64,000 bases of DNA from Paralvinella palmiformis (GCA_025642065.1 JAODUP010000329.1:186001-250000), one strand, 5' to 3'; positions 1 through 12,949 are shown, counted from the stretch's first letter. The notes: generated by a model from the sequence alone, not told the origin. Numbers and translations are program-made.

Positions 1-845
1 ATATATTTATACCCTCTGCCTTATTTGAGTGTGGTATTGGTGTGTATTGCTATATATTCTAAAACATGGCTTAAAAATTTGACAATCATAAAATTGCATT
101 TCTTAAATATTAATATAAATTTACAAATATGCAGTAGTCATATTGTATTTTTTAATTTAATACACACAGAAAGAGAGAGAGAGTAACAATTATATATAAA
201 TTCAAAGTGCCTTTTGACATGCTGCTAAAACACACACACACATACACACATTTGTATTATATCATTATGTTATAACCATAATAAATACTGTATAATTCAA
301 AATGTTACAATGGAAACTGCTGATTGTAGTGTGTGTGTCTGTGTGTTTGCATGTGCTCACATGCCACCTTATATGTATACATGTCAATATATATATATAT
401 GTGTGTGTGTGTGTGTAGTATGTAAAAGTGTCATATATAATTGTACTATGACCTCTGTGTAAACCATAATAAATATATTTTATTGTCAATTTTTTATTTA
501 ATTAAAATATAGTCTGGTATCAACTTGTGTAATGGCATTAGATGTTGTTTTCAACAAATTTAGTTAGAGAGATTCCTCGTTTTGTAGTTTATGATGATTA
601 CTGCTCCAACTAAATTATTTCAAAAACAAATAGAGAACAGTAAATTATATAATTTCAATCATAAATTGATAATTTATTTCATTATCTCAATCCTATAAAT
701 GGATATTCAGATGTACAAGAATTCATTGAATTGTGAGGATTATCTACGTAGACAAAAAAGAAGTTTCCAGTTAGTGTGCCTCTGTCTATTTCACTATCTA
801 ACAAGAGTGACCTGAATGTCACACTGTCAATTTATACCATCGAGC
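1..845. other. No gene seen; AT-rich with microsatellites
   Basis: Short GA, CA and TA runs are visible near 170, 230 and 390. The open frames here are made of simple repeats (Thr/His and Tyr/Ile runs) and show no domain or credible splice sites. Confidence 0.6.
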
Positions 846-1142
846 CGAGCCGTGGTGGCGCAGTTAGAGCGTACGACTCGTAGCCGAAGGGTCGTGGGTT
901 CGAGACTCCGGGGGCTGCAATGCCGTCACGTCGCGGCTGGTTCACTCATCCATAGAAATGAGAACCTGACGAGACGTGATGGCTTCGCGCATTTAATGAC
1001 AACATGCGTTGTATGGTCCCTTGGGAGTTGAGATGCGTGCTGGGTGAAAAGTGGTCTGAGTCGGGAATAATAATACTGTACAGCGCCTCAGAAGAGGGTT
1101 ACCTGCTTCTGGCACTATATAAAGAAACATTATTATTATATT
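846..1142 (+). repeat. tRNA-derived SINE, family 2 (copy 1)
   Basis: The 5' part looks like a tRNA: an A-box-like TGGCGCAGTTAG near 856 and a B-box GGGTTCGAGACTCC near 896. A unique body follows, then a 3' end with GGCACTATATAAAG and an ATT-rich tail. A diverged second copy lies at 31331-31665 and shares the segments GAGAACCTGACRRGACG and GGAGTTGAGATG. The ATT tail resembles L2/CR1-type 3' ends, so the SINE may have used such a LINE for mobility (inference). Confidence 0.75.
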
Positions 1143-3027
1143 ATACCAGCACTCAAAATGTTGCGAGCTCAAAATGAATCCCTGAAGAGTCTCCATCTGG
1201 CGTTTGGTCTGATCGATCCGATCCTCCTCGGCACCAACTACGATACGACATACCCATAGACGACAAGAGCTCGCTCACTTCCGTTATGCAATCTTAAATG
1301 AAATTATTTCCTTCAGAAACATTTCAGAGCAAAACAAATAATAGAACCAGAATTATACATAAAAATTAACATTTAAAAGTAAATGCATTATTAAATGATA
1401 TAATAATTACAAAATTTCTTCCATTGCATCAACAGCGTCGAAAAGAATCGAGCTCATTGGAGCACCAAGTACAGGGGTTGGGCAAACTTGGAGTGGAAAC
1501 TTGGGAAGGATACGCGAGTCTGAAAAAGTGAGATTTCAAATGGTGACGGAAAGAAACTATGCTATTTGATCACTTTACATGTTCGTGGAGTGAATTCCAA
1601 AGAGCAGGGGGAGCAATTGATGTGATAATAAATCGTTAGGAAACAAGGAGTTAAAGAGACTTTATAATTTTGTTGTGTGGCTAAATGTTTCAACGTATGG
1701 TCATGACTGCTCCCCCCCCATCAAGTTGCATCTTCACAGTCTGTTCTTTACGAACAAGAATAATGCACCGGTTGACTTGTAATTAAACGTACGAATTTCA
1801 TTTGCTATATTTTGCTATTTGTTCCCCGTCTGAATTAATATGGAGCTAACATCTACTCGGCGAAGGATTACCGTACTGAAGTTCGGCACACTGACAAGGC
1901 CATATGTTTCTTATCTGACCCATTAACAAAACCTCTAATTGGACGTTGTACTTTAGGCATAGATAGTGTTATCTATAGTGGTAATACGCCATAGATAACA
2001 AAGCTCATCGCTTGGTAATAATCACGTGAATTGCTTCTAACATTAATGGCCGGCCGGTGGGTGTGTGGTCTTTACCGATAAAATATTCTGAATATTCCGA
2101 CGCTTCACTGAAATGTTATGCTGTTTGTATGGATATTCAATGATAGCGTAAGGTAGGTAGGTGTATGTTGTATACAATACAGTGCTACCTGTACTTCAAG
2201 GGGAGTTAGATATATGATAGAGAGGGGGGGGGGGAGAAAGAGAATTACCCAACTACCTGTATATTCCACCTGTATATTCCGGTAACCTGATGTTAACCTG
2301 CTACTGCTTCCAATGGTGGCTAAATATATAGGCTGTTCATATTTTGGCTATTGCAGCCAAATATTGATGACTAAAAATAACATTTTGAGGTAAATAATAA
2401 AGGGGATGTCTGTCATTTCAAACAAACAGATGAAGATGTTCAAGCGTAACATGACATAAAGTGATGATCAATTGACTGCCAAATGTCACAATCTACAATA
2501 AACCGTGTACTAGCAGCAAGAATGTTAGCCAAAGTAAATATATAAATTATGTCATACAGAGTCTGTTGCAATGAGATTTTACACGGAACTTTTGGCCTGA
2601 ATACGAACTAAGCACAGAACCTTCTGAATATTTGTGTAGATTTCTTGTTTGGCCATTTGAGATCTGTTTCAGCTAAATTGTATCACCGTATCACTAACGT
2701 GAAATTAAAAATTGATCTGTGAATAATCAAATGATACCGCACAGAAAAATAGCCAGTCAGTAAACAAGAAGATAATTAAGCCATGAGCTTGATTAGCCGT
2801 GTATACATACTCCTAATCTACTCTAACATTATATGATAATGACAGCCTTCTTGTGGGTCATCTAGTAGCGGGACATCTGAGAATTATAATATCAGAGTGG
2901 GTTAAGAAGTACACGGAGTTTCACATCAGAGTTCTTATAGCAAACACTAAACGGCCGACGTATGGAAGACGACTTACTGTCCACATGATATAAGCAAGAT
3001 GTTCATTTTATATCTAGCTGAAAAATA

Positions 3028-3063
<36 letters not shown>

Positions 3064-3068
3064 CAGGC
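1143..3068. other. No gene seen; upstream region of gene A
   Basis: No open frame of interest and no macro-type exon. A TA run (about 3030-3060) ends just before the acceptor AG that precedes the first ATG of gene A, so a 5' untranslated exon probably lies somewhere here. I cannot place it. Confidence 0.4.
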
Positions 3069-6000
3069 ATGTCACGCAAAGATTCGTGCCAAAGCAGTGT
3101 GCTAGAGGTAACACAGAACACAGTTGACGAACCAAAAACCAATGGAAAGGAAGAAGTCAGATCTAAATCAGCAAGACGAAAGGCGAAAACCTTTCCTTTG
3201 AAATCAGTCAACAAGAATGTGATACCACAAAGGCCTACATGTGACGGCAATAAAGCGAGCAGTAAATGTTCCAAGCACGAAACCTCTCCCGGCGTCGACG
3301 ACAATCGGGGAACCATTCAGAACAACCCATTTTATGACGGGATAATTTATTTTCACGCGCCGTCTGAAAAGATCAGATGTCCCGTTCAAAATGCCGATGC
3401 TAAATTCATTAGTTCAGTCAGCAGATTGAATGGGCAGCACTCGACGACTGCCACTTCCATGCCAACGGATTCTCAGCAGCACTCGAACGCAGAAAGGAGA
3501 CTTTTTAGTGACCACGACGCCCATAAAGGATCAGTAACATCGTCGCGAGAAGATTCTTCTAGTAGCTCAGAACGAGAGAAAGTTGACTCAAACACACAGC
3601 AGGCATATGAAAATATGCTTTCCAAAGGACATATTACGCCAGGAAAGGTAACTTAAAGTTGCTGTGACCTATATCATGAGCACTGAAATTAGTGGTTAGT
3701 GTTTCTAAGTATTTGCTTTGGGTTGTTGTTTTTTTAGAAATTGCTGTACACAAAACCAACGTTTTATTCTATCAGGTTTCGGAAGCGCCTGCTCTTCCAA
3801 AGCCAAAGCCTCGAAAAACACGACAACGTAAACAAGAGCACGAAACATCCATTTCTTCGACGCCAGAAGTAAGCATCGTTGTGGCTAAATCCGTACAAAA
3901 CGCAGAACGTCAAGAGCTTAACGGTAAGGGTTCTGGGTTCGAGGAAGACAACAATGGAACTAATTCGTCGAAAGAAAAAAACGGACGAAGGGAGGCAAAA
4001 CATCTTTATGACGTTCCGCCGAAGGCGAGGAAGCCTCTGGAAAGGTCAATGGCTGTTGATGTACCGCTATATGACAAACCGAAGCCTCCTAGAAAGGTTC
4101 CCCGGGACAAAGGTAATCGTGATATGACGTCGTCTATGGATGACAGGCCCGACGAGATATCAAAACGAAACGAGACGGCACAGTCTGCGGATGACGTCAC
4201 ACCCCTGAATACCGTAATTGTCGACCGGCGCTATTACGACTACATGTGCCAGTTCAGACGGGACGACATCGATCCAGTACAGAAAGTGTGCCACGTGGAG
4301 GTTAATCCCGTACGCGACGGCTGTGATGACGTCGAAGTCAGGTTCGTCCGAGCCGAGGCAGGGAATGCCGCCGAATGGCAGCGCCAGTTCATAGAGACGT
4401 ACGAGCGCATGAAAGAGGAACTGGTTATCGAACGAGTCGATCTGACCGACATAGACAACACGAGGCGGTACAGGGACGACCTCGAAAGCCGCTATCCGTG
4501 CTTATTTCGCACCGCGGGTAGTGCCATAGACATCGTATGCGAGCGGCGAGCTTTGGCCGGCATACGAACCCTAACCAACAGTCGTAAAGTGAATACGAAG
4601 AAGCAGCATGCGGGACTGCCGGCGGGCTATGATATAGCGGGTGTATTCTACGTCTACCTCTACACGGGCGACTTGACCAGACTAAACGTCGATGTCGTGG
4701 CATTTGGAACCGACGAAGGCCTTCGACACCAGTTCGGTGTAGCCAAGGCGATGGCCGAAGCTGGGGGATGTAAGCTCGTCCAAGCCTGCGCCGACCACGT
4801 ACGGAAGGCTAACATCCAGACATCGGATGTTATCAGAACAACAGCGGGTAAGTTATGGTCTTCGAGTGGAAAGAACTTAATGCCATCGCATAACGCGGGT
4901 CCAGATATGAAATAAATATGAGTAACCCTAAACACGCAGAGGGGCCCAGGGACCGCCCATAGCCCTGAATGGCTGATGGGGAATTGACCCTATTCAGAGA
5001 CGAGGGGGGATGGGTGGCCCCCTCAGTCAGCCTTTAAATAATAATAGCTTAAAGCTTTGTAGGGCTCCTCCGTGGTCTAGCGGTTGCGTGTTGGACCACA
5101 GATCACTACCGCCCGTGTTCGAATCTCGGCGTGGGCATATCTGAAGGTTGTTTCATCTTTGACTTCGCTTCATTACCCTTGGAGGTCGCTCGGCCCATTT
5201 AGCCTACCATGTGCACAAAACTGGCCGTAAAACACCGATCATGAGTTTAAAGCTTTGTGGTTTGTACTCGCAATCCGTTGTTGCCATGTCAACCACAAAC
5301 CGTATCTACAAAATGAACTCGTCTCTGATCCGTTTCGTTCGTTCGTTTCTTTTATTTTTATCATGAAGGAAATCTCCAGTACAAAGCTGTTCTACACGCC
5401 GTAGAGCCTAGATGGCCGTATTGCGGAGATGAGAATGCGCAGAATATTTGTAGGATTCAGCTCTTGCAGATGTTCGATAGTATCTTGGTGGCTGCAGATA
5501 GAGAACACTGTCGGAGCGTTGCACTTTGTCCCGTCAATTCAGGTATATTATTTATATACAATGACACGCACGCACGCATCCATCCACCCGTACAACACAC
5601 GCACACGCGCACACACGCGCGTACATCATTTGCAAAGAAAGTATCTAGTTTAATCCACGACTCTGGATATAATACGTAAACGTGATTGGTTCTCGCCGTT
5701 TTTAATTACGACTTTCGATATAGCGTTACTTTTGTCTCTCAAATGAAAGAGTTTTAACTGTAAACATCAGGAAAACGTAGATAAAATCAACAATACGCCA
5801 TGTATTTAGTCATAATTGGTGCGTTTTTTCTTCATTTCTGTACTTAAGGTGTGTATGAAATTAGAAAAAAATCTCCTTTATCTCAGAATTATTTGTTTAA
5901 AAATAATTATACGAAACTTTCGTGATTACGATCGTGACGATTATGATGATAGTCGTGATGATGAAGACGACAACGATGATGATGAAGAGAAACTTTTTAA

Positions 6001-6263
6001 TAGTATTCTTGTTAATGATGATGATGATGATGGTGGTGGTGGTGACAATAACGATGATCCCGTTAATGGGGATGATCGTGATTATCTCTTACTGTCTCCA
6101 GAACAAGACAATCCGCCTCCCGATGTGATAGCCAAGGCCATTAAGGACACTTTGCTAAACTTCGCACTGAAACAAAAGAGGCCGAAATTCAAAGAGGTAC
6201 GTCGTTTAAACAAACGACTTGCTGTATAGACACACGCACGACACACACACACACACACACAAT

Positions 6264-6307
<44 letters not shown>

Positions 6308-6472
6308 CACACATATATATATATATATATACAGGTACACATTGTCGACACCACGGATAGCGTCCAAACTTTGATTACCAACGAACTAGGAGAAGCATCT
6401 CGGATCCGGACAAAAAATGGTCAATACGTGGCGGTAGTGGGTCTACCAAAATCCGCTTTTACTCGGACTTAG
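3069..6472 (+). CDS. Macro-domain protein A (tail + KH-like + degenerate macro)
   Basis: Inferred exons are 3069-3647, 3776-4847, 5369-5542, 6102-6196 and 6335-6472; all joins keep frame and give 685 residues. The ATG sits two bases after an acceptor AG, as in modules B and D. Residues 1 to about 340 are low complexity, with Tyr peptides YENM (about 180), HLYDVPPK (about 271) and PLYDKPKPPRK (about 292), which resemble SH2 and SH3 ligands. A KH-like domain spans about 341-470 and a macro domain about 474-685. The macro keeps GDLT, whose Asp contacts adenine in the family, but the NAAN loop reads FGTD and the second phosphate loop (SSGIFG in B) is absent. ADP-ribose binding is therefore doubtful. 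The C-terminus is shorter than in B or D. Exon 3 could begin further upstream because the frame is open through an acidic GAT-repeat stretch. Function unknown. Confidence 0.75.
5062..5245 (+). repeat. tRNA-derived SINE, family 1, with target-site duplication
   Basis: Starts with a tRNA-like head (GTGGTCTAGCGGTTGCGTG as A-box region, GTTCGAATC as B box). A shared body GGAGGTCGCTCGGCCCATTT follows, and the end is near CCGATCATGAG. The flanks repeat TTAAAGCTTTGT at 5049-5060 and again at about 5247-5258, a clear target-site duplication. It sits in the intron between exons 2 and 3 of gene A. Confidence 0.9.
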
Positions 6473-6584
6473 TCTTAAAGCTAATAATTCCCGATACCGG
6501 ATGTTAATTAGCGATCGTACCGATACGAGCAGCAGATCAACCCGGAAACGATCAAAGTCCATCGGACGACTACTCTGTGGCACC

Positions 6585-6590
6585 AATAAA
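6585..6590 (+). promoter_or_regulatory. Candidate polyadenylation signal of gene A
   Basis: AATAAA lies 113 bases after the stop codon at 6470-6472. A second AATAAA occurs near 6700. Confidence 0.45.
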
Positions 6591-6699
6591 AACAAATAAT
6601 CGTGATATTTCTAATTAATTAAGATTTGTAAATTGTGTCAACATTTAGCATAACCCTAAGACTAAGAAAAGTTTATTGAACGTCGCGGTTTTGTACAAC

Positions 6700-7524
6700 A
6701 ATAAAAGATTAGCCGAAGTTATTAACCGTCAATGATATATGGTATGGAATATAAAAAGAAAGTAATACATGGTATGGTATATATACAACGAAGACTAGAT
6801 GGTTATTGATATGAACTATTAGCATCCTTAAGTTAATTTGTTCATTATAATAAAGCCAGTCTATTCCTAATACGTTGTTAAATATTTTGTAATTTACACA
6901 ATATGCAGATAGAACATTCACAATTGTTTGGTATCCAACTAGAAATTTGTCTCTTAAAGTCTGTAAATTCAAATGTTTTGACATTATTTTCCATTAAATT
7001 CCACAATTTAGCACCTTGATATGCAAACGAATTTGTACCATATTTAATAGTTATACGATTTGATAAAAGCATAGAATCAATCTTTCTTAATTTGTAATAC
7101 GTTTCATAAGATAAAAAAATTATGCAAATAAATTGGACCAATTTTATAGTGGCATTTATACACTTCAACAATAAGTTGTCTCATACGCTGTACATAGGCA
7201 AGAGGTATTGTTGATTTTTCTCTTAAACTTTCATAAGACTAATTTAAATCTTCAAAAGTAAATCTAAGAACTTTTTCTTTGAATGAATATGTACACCAAG
7301 GAGTTTAACATTTGTTTGGTTCATTAGGCATATATCATTTACAATAATTGATTGATTATCAAATGAATGATTTTTTACCAAATAGTATCATTTGAATTTT
7401 TTCAGGATTTGCCTTCAGGCCATTTTGCTTATATCAACATAACATGTTATTTAAAATATGTACCATTTTATCTTTAACTTCATTAAGATTAGATGCATCA
7501 CACAAGATTGTATTGTCATCAGCA

Positions 7525-7567
<43 letters not shown>

Positions 7568-8110
7568 CACATTGTTCTCTGATGAGCACTAGCAAATCAT
7601 TAGATAAAACATTGTAAGCAAATCACCTTTAACACCATTAAGTTTAACTAGCTGTTGGCTATTAGAAAAGTAATTCATTACAAGTTTGCATGCATCATGA
7701 GTAACACCATAGAAGTACATTTTTGCAATTAAAAGTCTGTGTTGGAGACAATCAAAGGCTCGAGTTAGGTCAATGAGAATAGCACATACAATGTTATTGC
7801 TGTCAACCTTAGATTTAGTATTTTCCACAAGACTTAATATAACAAACATAGTTTCAAAATAATGTTTTCATATATTTTTGATAATGTTGATAGAACACTG
7901 ACTGGTCTGTAGTTACATTTACAAAGAATATCGTTTTTCTTATAAATAGGAGATACTTCAGCTTTCTTTGTTTCATTAGGAAATATGCAATCACACAAAC
8001 TCCTGTTAATCATATATTGTATTGATATACTTAGATCATTGGCTTAGGTGGAATATTATCGCAACCTGTTGACTTTTGGATATTTAGTTTAGATAATTCA
8101 TGCTGTATTT
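6700..8110 (-). mobile_element. Degenerate non-LTR retrotransposon
   Basis: On the minus strand, 7849 to 7589 encodes a worn reverse-transcriptase segment (LIDLTRAFDCLQHRLLIAKM, the F-D region of the palm), and 7171 to 6709 encodes a C-terminal piece with YGTNSFAYQGAKLWNLM. That order is typical of non-LTR polymerase ends. Stops and frameshifts break the frame and a TA run interrupts it near 7530. Clade not assigned. Confidence 0.75.
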
Positions 8111-8126
8111 GATCACAAGTAACAGT

Positions 8127-8175
<49 letters not shown>

Positions 8176-9948
8176 TAATATTGCACCGACAGGATATGAT
8201 TGATGAATACAAGAATAATAATTTAAATAAGAGTAAATGAGCTTATAACTATTCAATTCTGAAGCACTAGATCCAAGTCTTCTAGTCGTTAACAGTTTGT
8301 TTCAGCATTCCAAAGAGCGCAATTCAATGTTTTGGCGTTTTATAACATGTCCCAGTGTTGTTTTTTTGTTTTTGTTGTAGTTGGCGGCCACGCTAAAAAC
8401 AAGCGTACACATCTGATTGGCTGACTTCACAAGTTTTATGAACGACTTCTAAACACTTACAGATAAATCAGTTGTGAGACATTGCTACGAATATGTTATA
8501 TCTTCCCCGATTCTTGTTATTTGTCGCCCTTCTCCATCCCCCCTAAAGGGGCCAAAGCAGTTGCCGGAAAAGTTTGTCCGATGTGGTGATATATTAGTGA
8601 TACCTGGTTATGCAGTTTTTACAGGACTGACGAAACAAATTACAAGCCATAAGTGTAATATTTTAGACATAAAAATAAGCGTCGTTTCAGTCATTTGGTT
8701 TCGACAAACTACTATCAGAGATCGTGAGGTTTTCAAGGGAAAGAAGTTCCTTCTTTCAAACTTATCGGTAAGCTGAATCATAAATCAGGTGAACTATCGT
8801 TTAAAACAAGGTATTATCGGAAGTGCAAGGAAAACATCAGGTGCGAAGCGAAAAAAAGAAACAATAATGGAAGATATGTGAATCTCGAGGTTGGTTTTAT
8901 TCTTAAGCAGAAGTCAAATGTTCATCGGTTGAAGGCAAGGACGTTAATGCATTTAAATAGTGTTCGATGTCAAGGAAGATGTCATCAGAAGTATTAATCT
9001 CTAGGTAGAAACATCTGGACCAGCGGAATGGGTTCTATTGTCACGAAATCGTGGAATGAAGTGGTCACACGCACATACACCCCACAAACACAGGTACGAG
9101 TCGAATTTGAACCCAAGGCCTGGAGGTTTTCGGCTGAATACTTTAGACACCGAATTATTGTAGCGACCTATCTAGTAAGTTGTAGAAAATTGGATTTCGA
9201 AAATGGTTGGTAATGTTAAATAGATATTCCAGGCCAGGATTGAGACACAGAAATACCAATCTTGCCAGAACTTAGAGTGTTTGTGTGTGTGTGTGTGTGT
9301 TTGTGCCTGTTTAGCAGTGTGGAATAAGGTACCGGTACAGAGAATTCAAGTTTGAATCGTGAATTCAAACTTTTGACGATCCACCAGGGTACTGAATCCA
9401 GAGAAACAACTTTTTCATCCTGAGGCATATGTGTAATGCCATCACCAGAATACTTCGTCACAATAACCTATCGGTATGATATAATATTTCAAATGGGTTG
9501 ATTTGAGTTATTTAGCCTCAGTACTGGTCACATCAGTGGACCTACGGCCGAGGCTCAATTTCCTATAGAGAAACATTTCACAAAAACAGTCGTCAGACGG
9601 ATTCGAACCCACAACGTGGAGATTTGCAGCGCAACGCTATAACTACCAAGCCATCGGAACGCCATAATAATACTTCAGAAGAAGGTGAGAAACCAAAAGT
9701 TTAAAATGATCACATAAATTATGTATTGAAATAATTAAACATTATTTAGTAAATTCCAAATGGTTGCTACGGGACTGGGTCAGTGATGAAGTAATGGCGT
9801 CTATTTTTTTCTTCTGAATTTGGGTATCGTTTGCCTTAATCTCACTTAGTTAATAAATAAAGTATACAATGTAATACGTAATTAAGAATACACGGCATAA
9901 AGTCAAAACAAATTATATATTCTATGTGTGATTCTACTTACAATTCAC

Positions 9949-9985
<37 letters not shown>
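8111..9985. other. No gene seen; scattered tRNA-like repeat pieces
   Basis: A long TA run lies at about 8133-8172. Pieces at 9062-9160 and 9536-9662 read on the minus strand like worn tRNA heads; the second has GGGTTCGAATCCG as B box. The segment 9318-9458 is matched at 50425-50560. The 100-codon open frame at 8474-8776 shows no domain. Confidence 0.45.
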
Positions 9986-9988
<3 letters not shown>

Positions 9989-10519
9989 TGAGAATCCGTT
10001 ACTCTGAATATCGTTTATCCAGCAAGTCCACCTTCCGACACGTTATTGCCTGTGACGGATTTAGCTCCATTATAAATGACTCTTTAATCTGACAAAATCG
10101 TGTTCCACGTTCCGACTCCGATACTTCATTTCGCCAACAGAATGTGACTTTTCAATGTAAAATGGCCGCGATAATCCGACTACACGAAAACGTTGTCAAA
10201 TAGTTCCGCTGGTTCAATCATGCAAGACACACCGACATGTTGTCAGTAATGTTTAATTAACCCGCCAACCCGAGATAATTGCTATATCGTAACCAATTAC
10301 AATCGTCCTTGACCATACACACCGACACACGATGCTTCCATTGCCTGTGACGATCTCATAGCCAATCATAATCATTCATGGCTATGTACAAACACAAATT
10401 CTTGAAATTATTGAAAATAAATAAATAGACCACGAAACTACCGGTATGTTACGGACAGGACATCCCGACAATCACGTTTATCATGTGACAAACCTTGTCG
10501 GATTAACGAATTCTCATTA
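9986..10519. mobile_element. Non-autonomous DNA transposon, pogo/Tigger-like ends
   Basis: The left end CAGTGAGAATCCGTTA is mirrored by TAACGAATTCTCATTA at the right end, an imperfect terminal inverted repeat, with TA next to the left end. CAGT-type ends and TA targets are known for pogo/Tigger elements. There is no coding capacity inside. The right end abuts the tail of the retrotransposon relic that follows. Confidence 0.6.
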
Positions 10520-12025
10520 TTCAATTCAATTATTTATTTCAGAATATAAAATTCCATATGTATCATGGTCCAGTGAAATATATAGTGCACATAACAAATT
10601 ATAAACAAATTAGAAATTAAGTATTTTCGTCCATCTAGCGCAAATGCTAGAATGATAGTAAAACAAACTAGAAACAATACAAGGTACTAGGAAATTTCTA
10701 GTAGCACCTAAACGTGTTTTAAAACTATAACTGTTTTTGCAAACCAGCATCCCAAATGAATCAATATTATTATTGACATAAATTGCAGACATACTCTACC
10801 CCTTTAAAATACCAAAATAATTTTCTGTATATATATTATTAAAGGCCACTACAACACGCTTATATCTATATTGTTTATACGTTGGCCACAAATGATAGCC
10901 ATAGGCATTGCAAAGGAATGATCTAAATAATTTTACTTTAATAATGGAGGAACGTGTTTTGAAGCGACTGATAAGCATATTCCGTCTTGAATAAAGTGAT
11001 TTTACATATCTCATAATATCATCATCATCCTGATGTTTGTCATGCATAATTACACCTAAATATTTCTTACTTGTCACGAAAGTCAAAGGTACATCATTAA
11101 GGCAGATTTGAAATACATAAACTTTGAAACAGCAAAGTCAGCACATATATCAAGCAGTTCCTGGAGAGCTGAAGGTGAAGGAGCCATGATACAGGTATCA
11201 TCCGCGTACATTAAATGATTTATGATCATGCCATTCATACTACCACCAATATAACTCTGGTTCAAGTTGCAACTGAGATCATCCATGTATATGTTAAACA
11301 ACACAGGTGACACATTTCCACCCTGTCTTACACCATTAGACACAATAAAGAATTGGGATGATGATGATGATGATGATTGATGTTTTATAGCCACATTTTT
11401 GCGCAAGGTAGGCTAAATGGGCCGAGCGACCTCCTATGGTAATGAGGCGAAGTCAAAGACGAAACAACATATATGCCTATGCCGAGATTCGAACTTGAGT
11501 GGTAGTGATCTCTGGTCCAACACGCTACCGCTAGACCACGGAGGCGCCATGTAAAGAATTGGGAGAATTGGTTACCCCAACGTACGCAAAATATTTGTTG
11601 ACAATACCAGAATATGAGAAGACGGATCAAAGTAACATCAATGTTACGTTTAATAAGTTTCTTAAAGAGACACCAATGATTAATACGATTAATAAGCACC
11701 AAGATAACAAATATATACTGGACTAGAGCGCTGATTATAATATTCTGTTATCTGATTGAGAGTGTACACACGCATGTCTGTACAATGTTTACTTTTAAAT
11801 CCAAACTGATTACTAGAAGTTTCCAACTGAAACTGTACTCTATCCAACAATAAGAGTTACAAGATCTTGGAAACAACACTAGTAATGGCAACAGGCCTGT
11901 AATTGTCTTTGTCTGTAATAAGACCCTTGTTATTCTTTATAATAGGAACAATAATAATCTCCATAAGCTTAAAATGTGAATAGTTGTATAGAAACATGGC
12001 ATTAAACAACATTGATAACAAACCA

Positions 12026-12062
<37 letters not shown>

Positions 12063-12130
12063 TCTTGTAATGAATTTGTATAAGCTTATTGTGATTGTTA
12101 TACATTTTTCTCAATACTAGTACGAGGGCG
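10520..12130 (-). mobile_element. Degenerate non-LTR retrotransposon with YADD motif
   Basis: Read on the minus strand it shows, in order: IKNNKGLITDKDNYRPVAI (RT block 1, near 11950), SNGVRQGGNVSPVLFNIYMD (near 11320), LMYADDTCIMAPSPSALQEL (catalytic YADD, near 11200) and a KKYLGVIMHD segment with a thumb region near 11050. The 3' side ends in TTGAATTGAATAA at about 10530. Frames are broken, and a family 1 SINE is inserted between two RT segments. Confidence 0.85.
11358..11551 (-). repeat. tRNA-derived SINE, family 1, nested in RT relic
   Basis: Antisense copy with the tRNA-like head near 11545 and a GAT-repeat tail near 11360. TAAAGAATTGGG stands on both sides (11346-11357 and 11552-11563) as a target-site duplication. 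The host RT sequence continues on either side, so the SINE arrived later. Confidence 0.9.
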
Positions 12131-12949
12131 TGATGATAACTGAGTACCTTTCAGTATAAGCTCACCATATTCAACATTAACTCATATTATTAAAACTTTG
12201 CTCTCTTAGTGTAGCCCATTTCTTAAAATATCGTCCTTTGAAAGACACCATACTAATGCGCGCGCAAGTTAGTATGTGTTGTTGTTGTTGTTGTTGTCAT
12301 CTGACACACTTAAACCTAATATATAATATAGCTAGACTTAGCGAGCCGCCGAGTCTCAGTTCAGTGCACGCTTATACCTGGTGTCGCGATATAGACTTCC
12401 TGTTTCAGAGTCGACCGAATCCAAGGAGTCGAGCGATATATATATATATATATATATATAATTAGTGTTATGATTTGTTCGTCGGTAAACCTGTGCGGAG
12501 ATACTCTAAGATATTAGCTGAAATTGTCATCTTCAGGTCAGTCAGTGTATACCTCGTTTGTTGTGATTGAACGTGAACTTTCACTTCAGTATTATTGACA
12601 CTCTCTCGCTGTGTGTGCGTGTGTATGTGTATATCTCTCTGTGTGTGTATGTCTCTCTATATCTCTGTGTATGCGTGCGTGTGTGCGTGCGCAGCTTGGA
12701 TAAATAGCGTACGTGTGGTTTTGTGCATTTCTCACACCTAAAACGCGAATGTTCTATTATTAGCATTATTGGTGATGTCATAATTCAGGTATGTGCCGAC
12801 CTTTCTATTACTGACGTATTCAAACCGAAAAGTCGATATCTCCAGCTAGATGTAAGAATTGTTAAAATATATTGCTTAGTCTTGGCCGGCGTAGGTCGCA
12901 CATGTGGAACCTATGGTCGAGGGCTGTCTGTCTAGAGAAACAAATCCCA
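12131..12949. other. No gene seen
   Basis: Contains a TTG run near 12280, a TA run near 12440 and a GT/TC-rich stretch at 12600-12690. No supported coding region. Confidence 0.45.

Noticed and set aside
816..1031. 71-codon frame over the first SINE
   Set aside because: Lies inside a tRNA-derived repeat.
5060..5130. Possible genuine tRNA gene
   Set aside because: Has A and B boxes, but the arms do not pair well, a SINE body follows and the element has target-site duplications; the other tRNA-like heads fail for similar reasons.
8474..8776. 100-codon open frame between repeats
   Set aside because: No recognisable domain, no splice signals at its ends and no similarity to neighbours.
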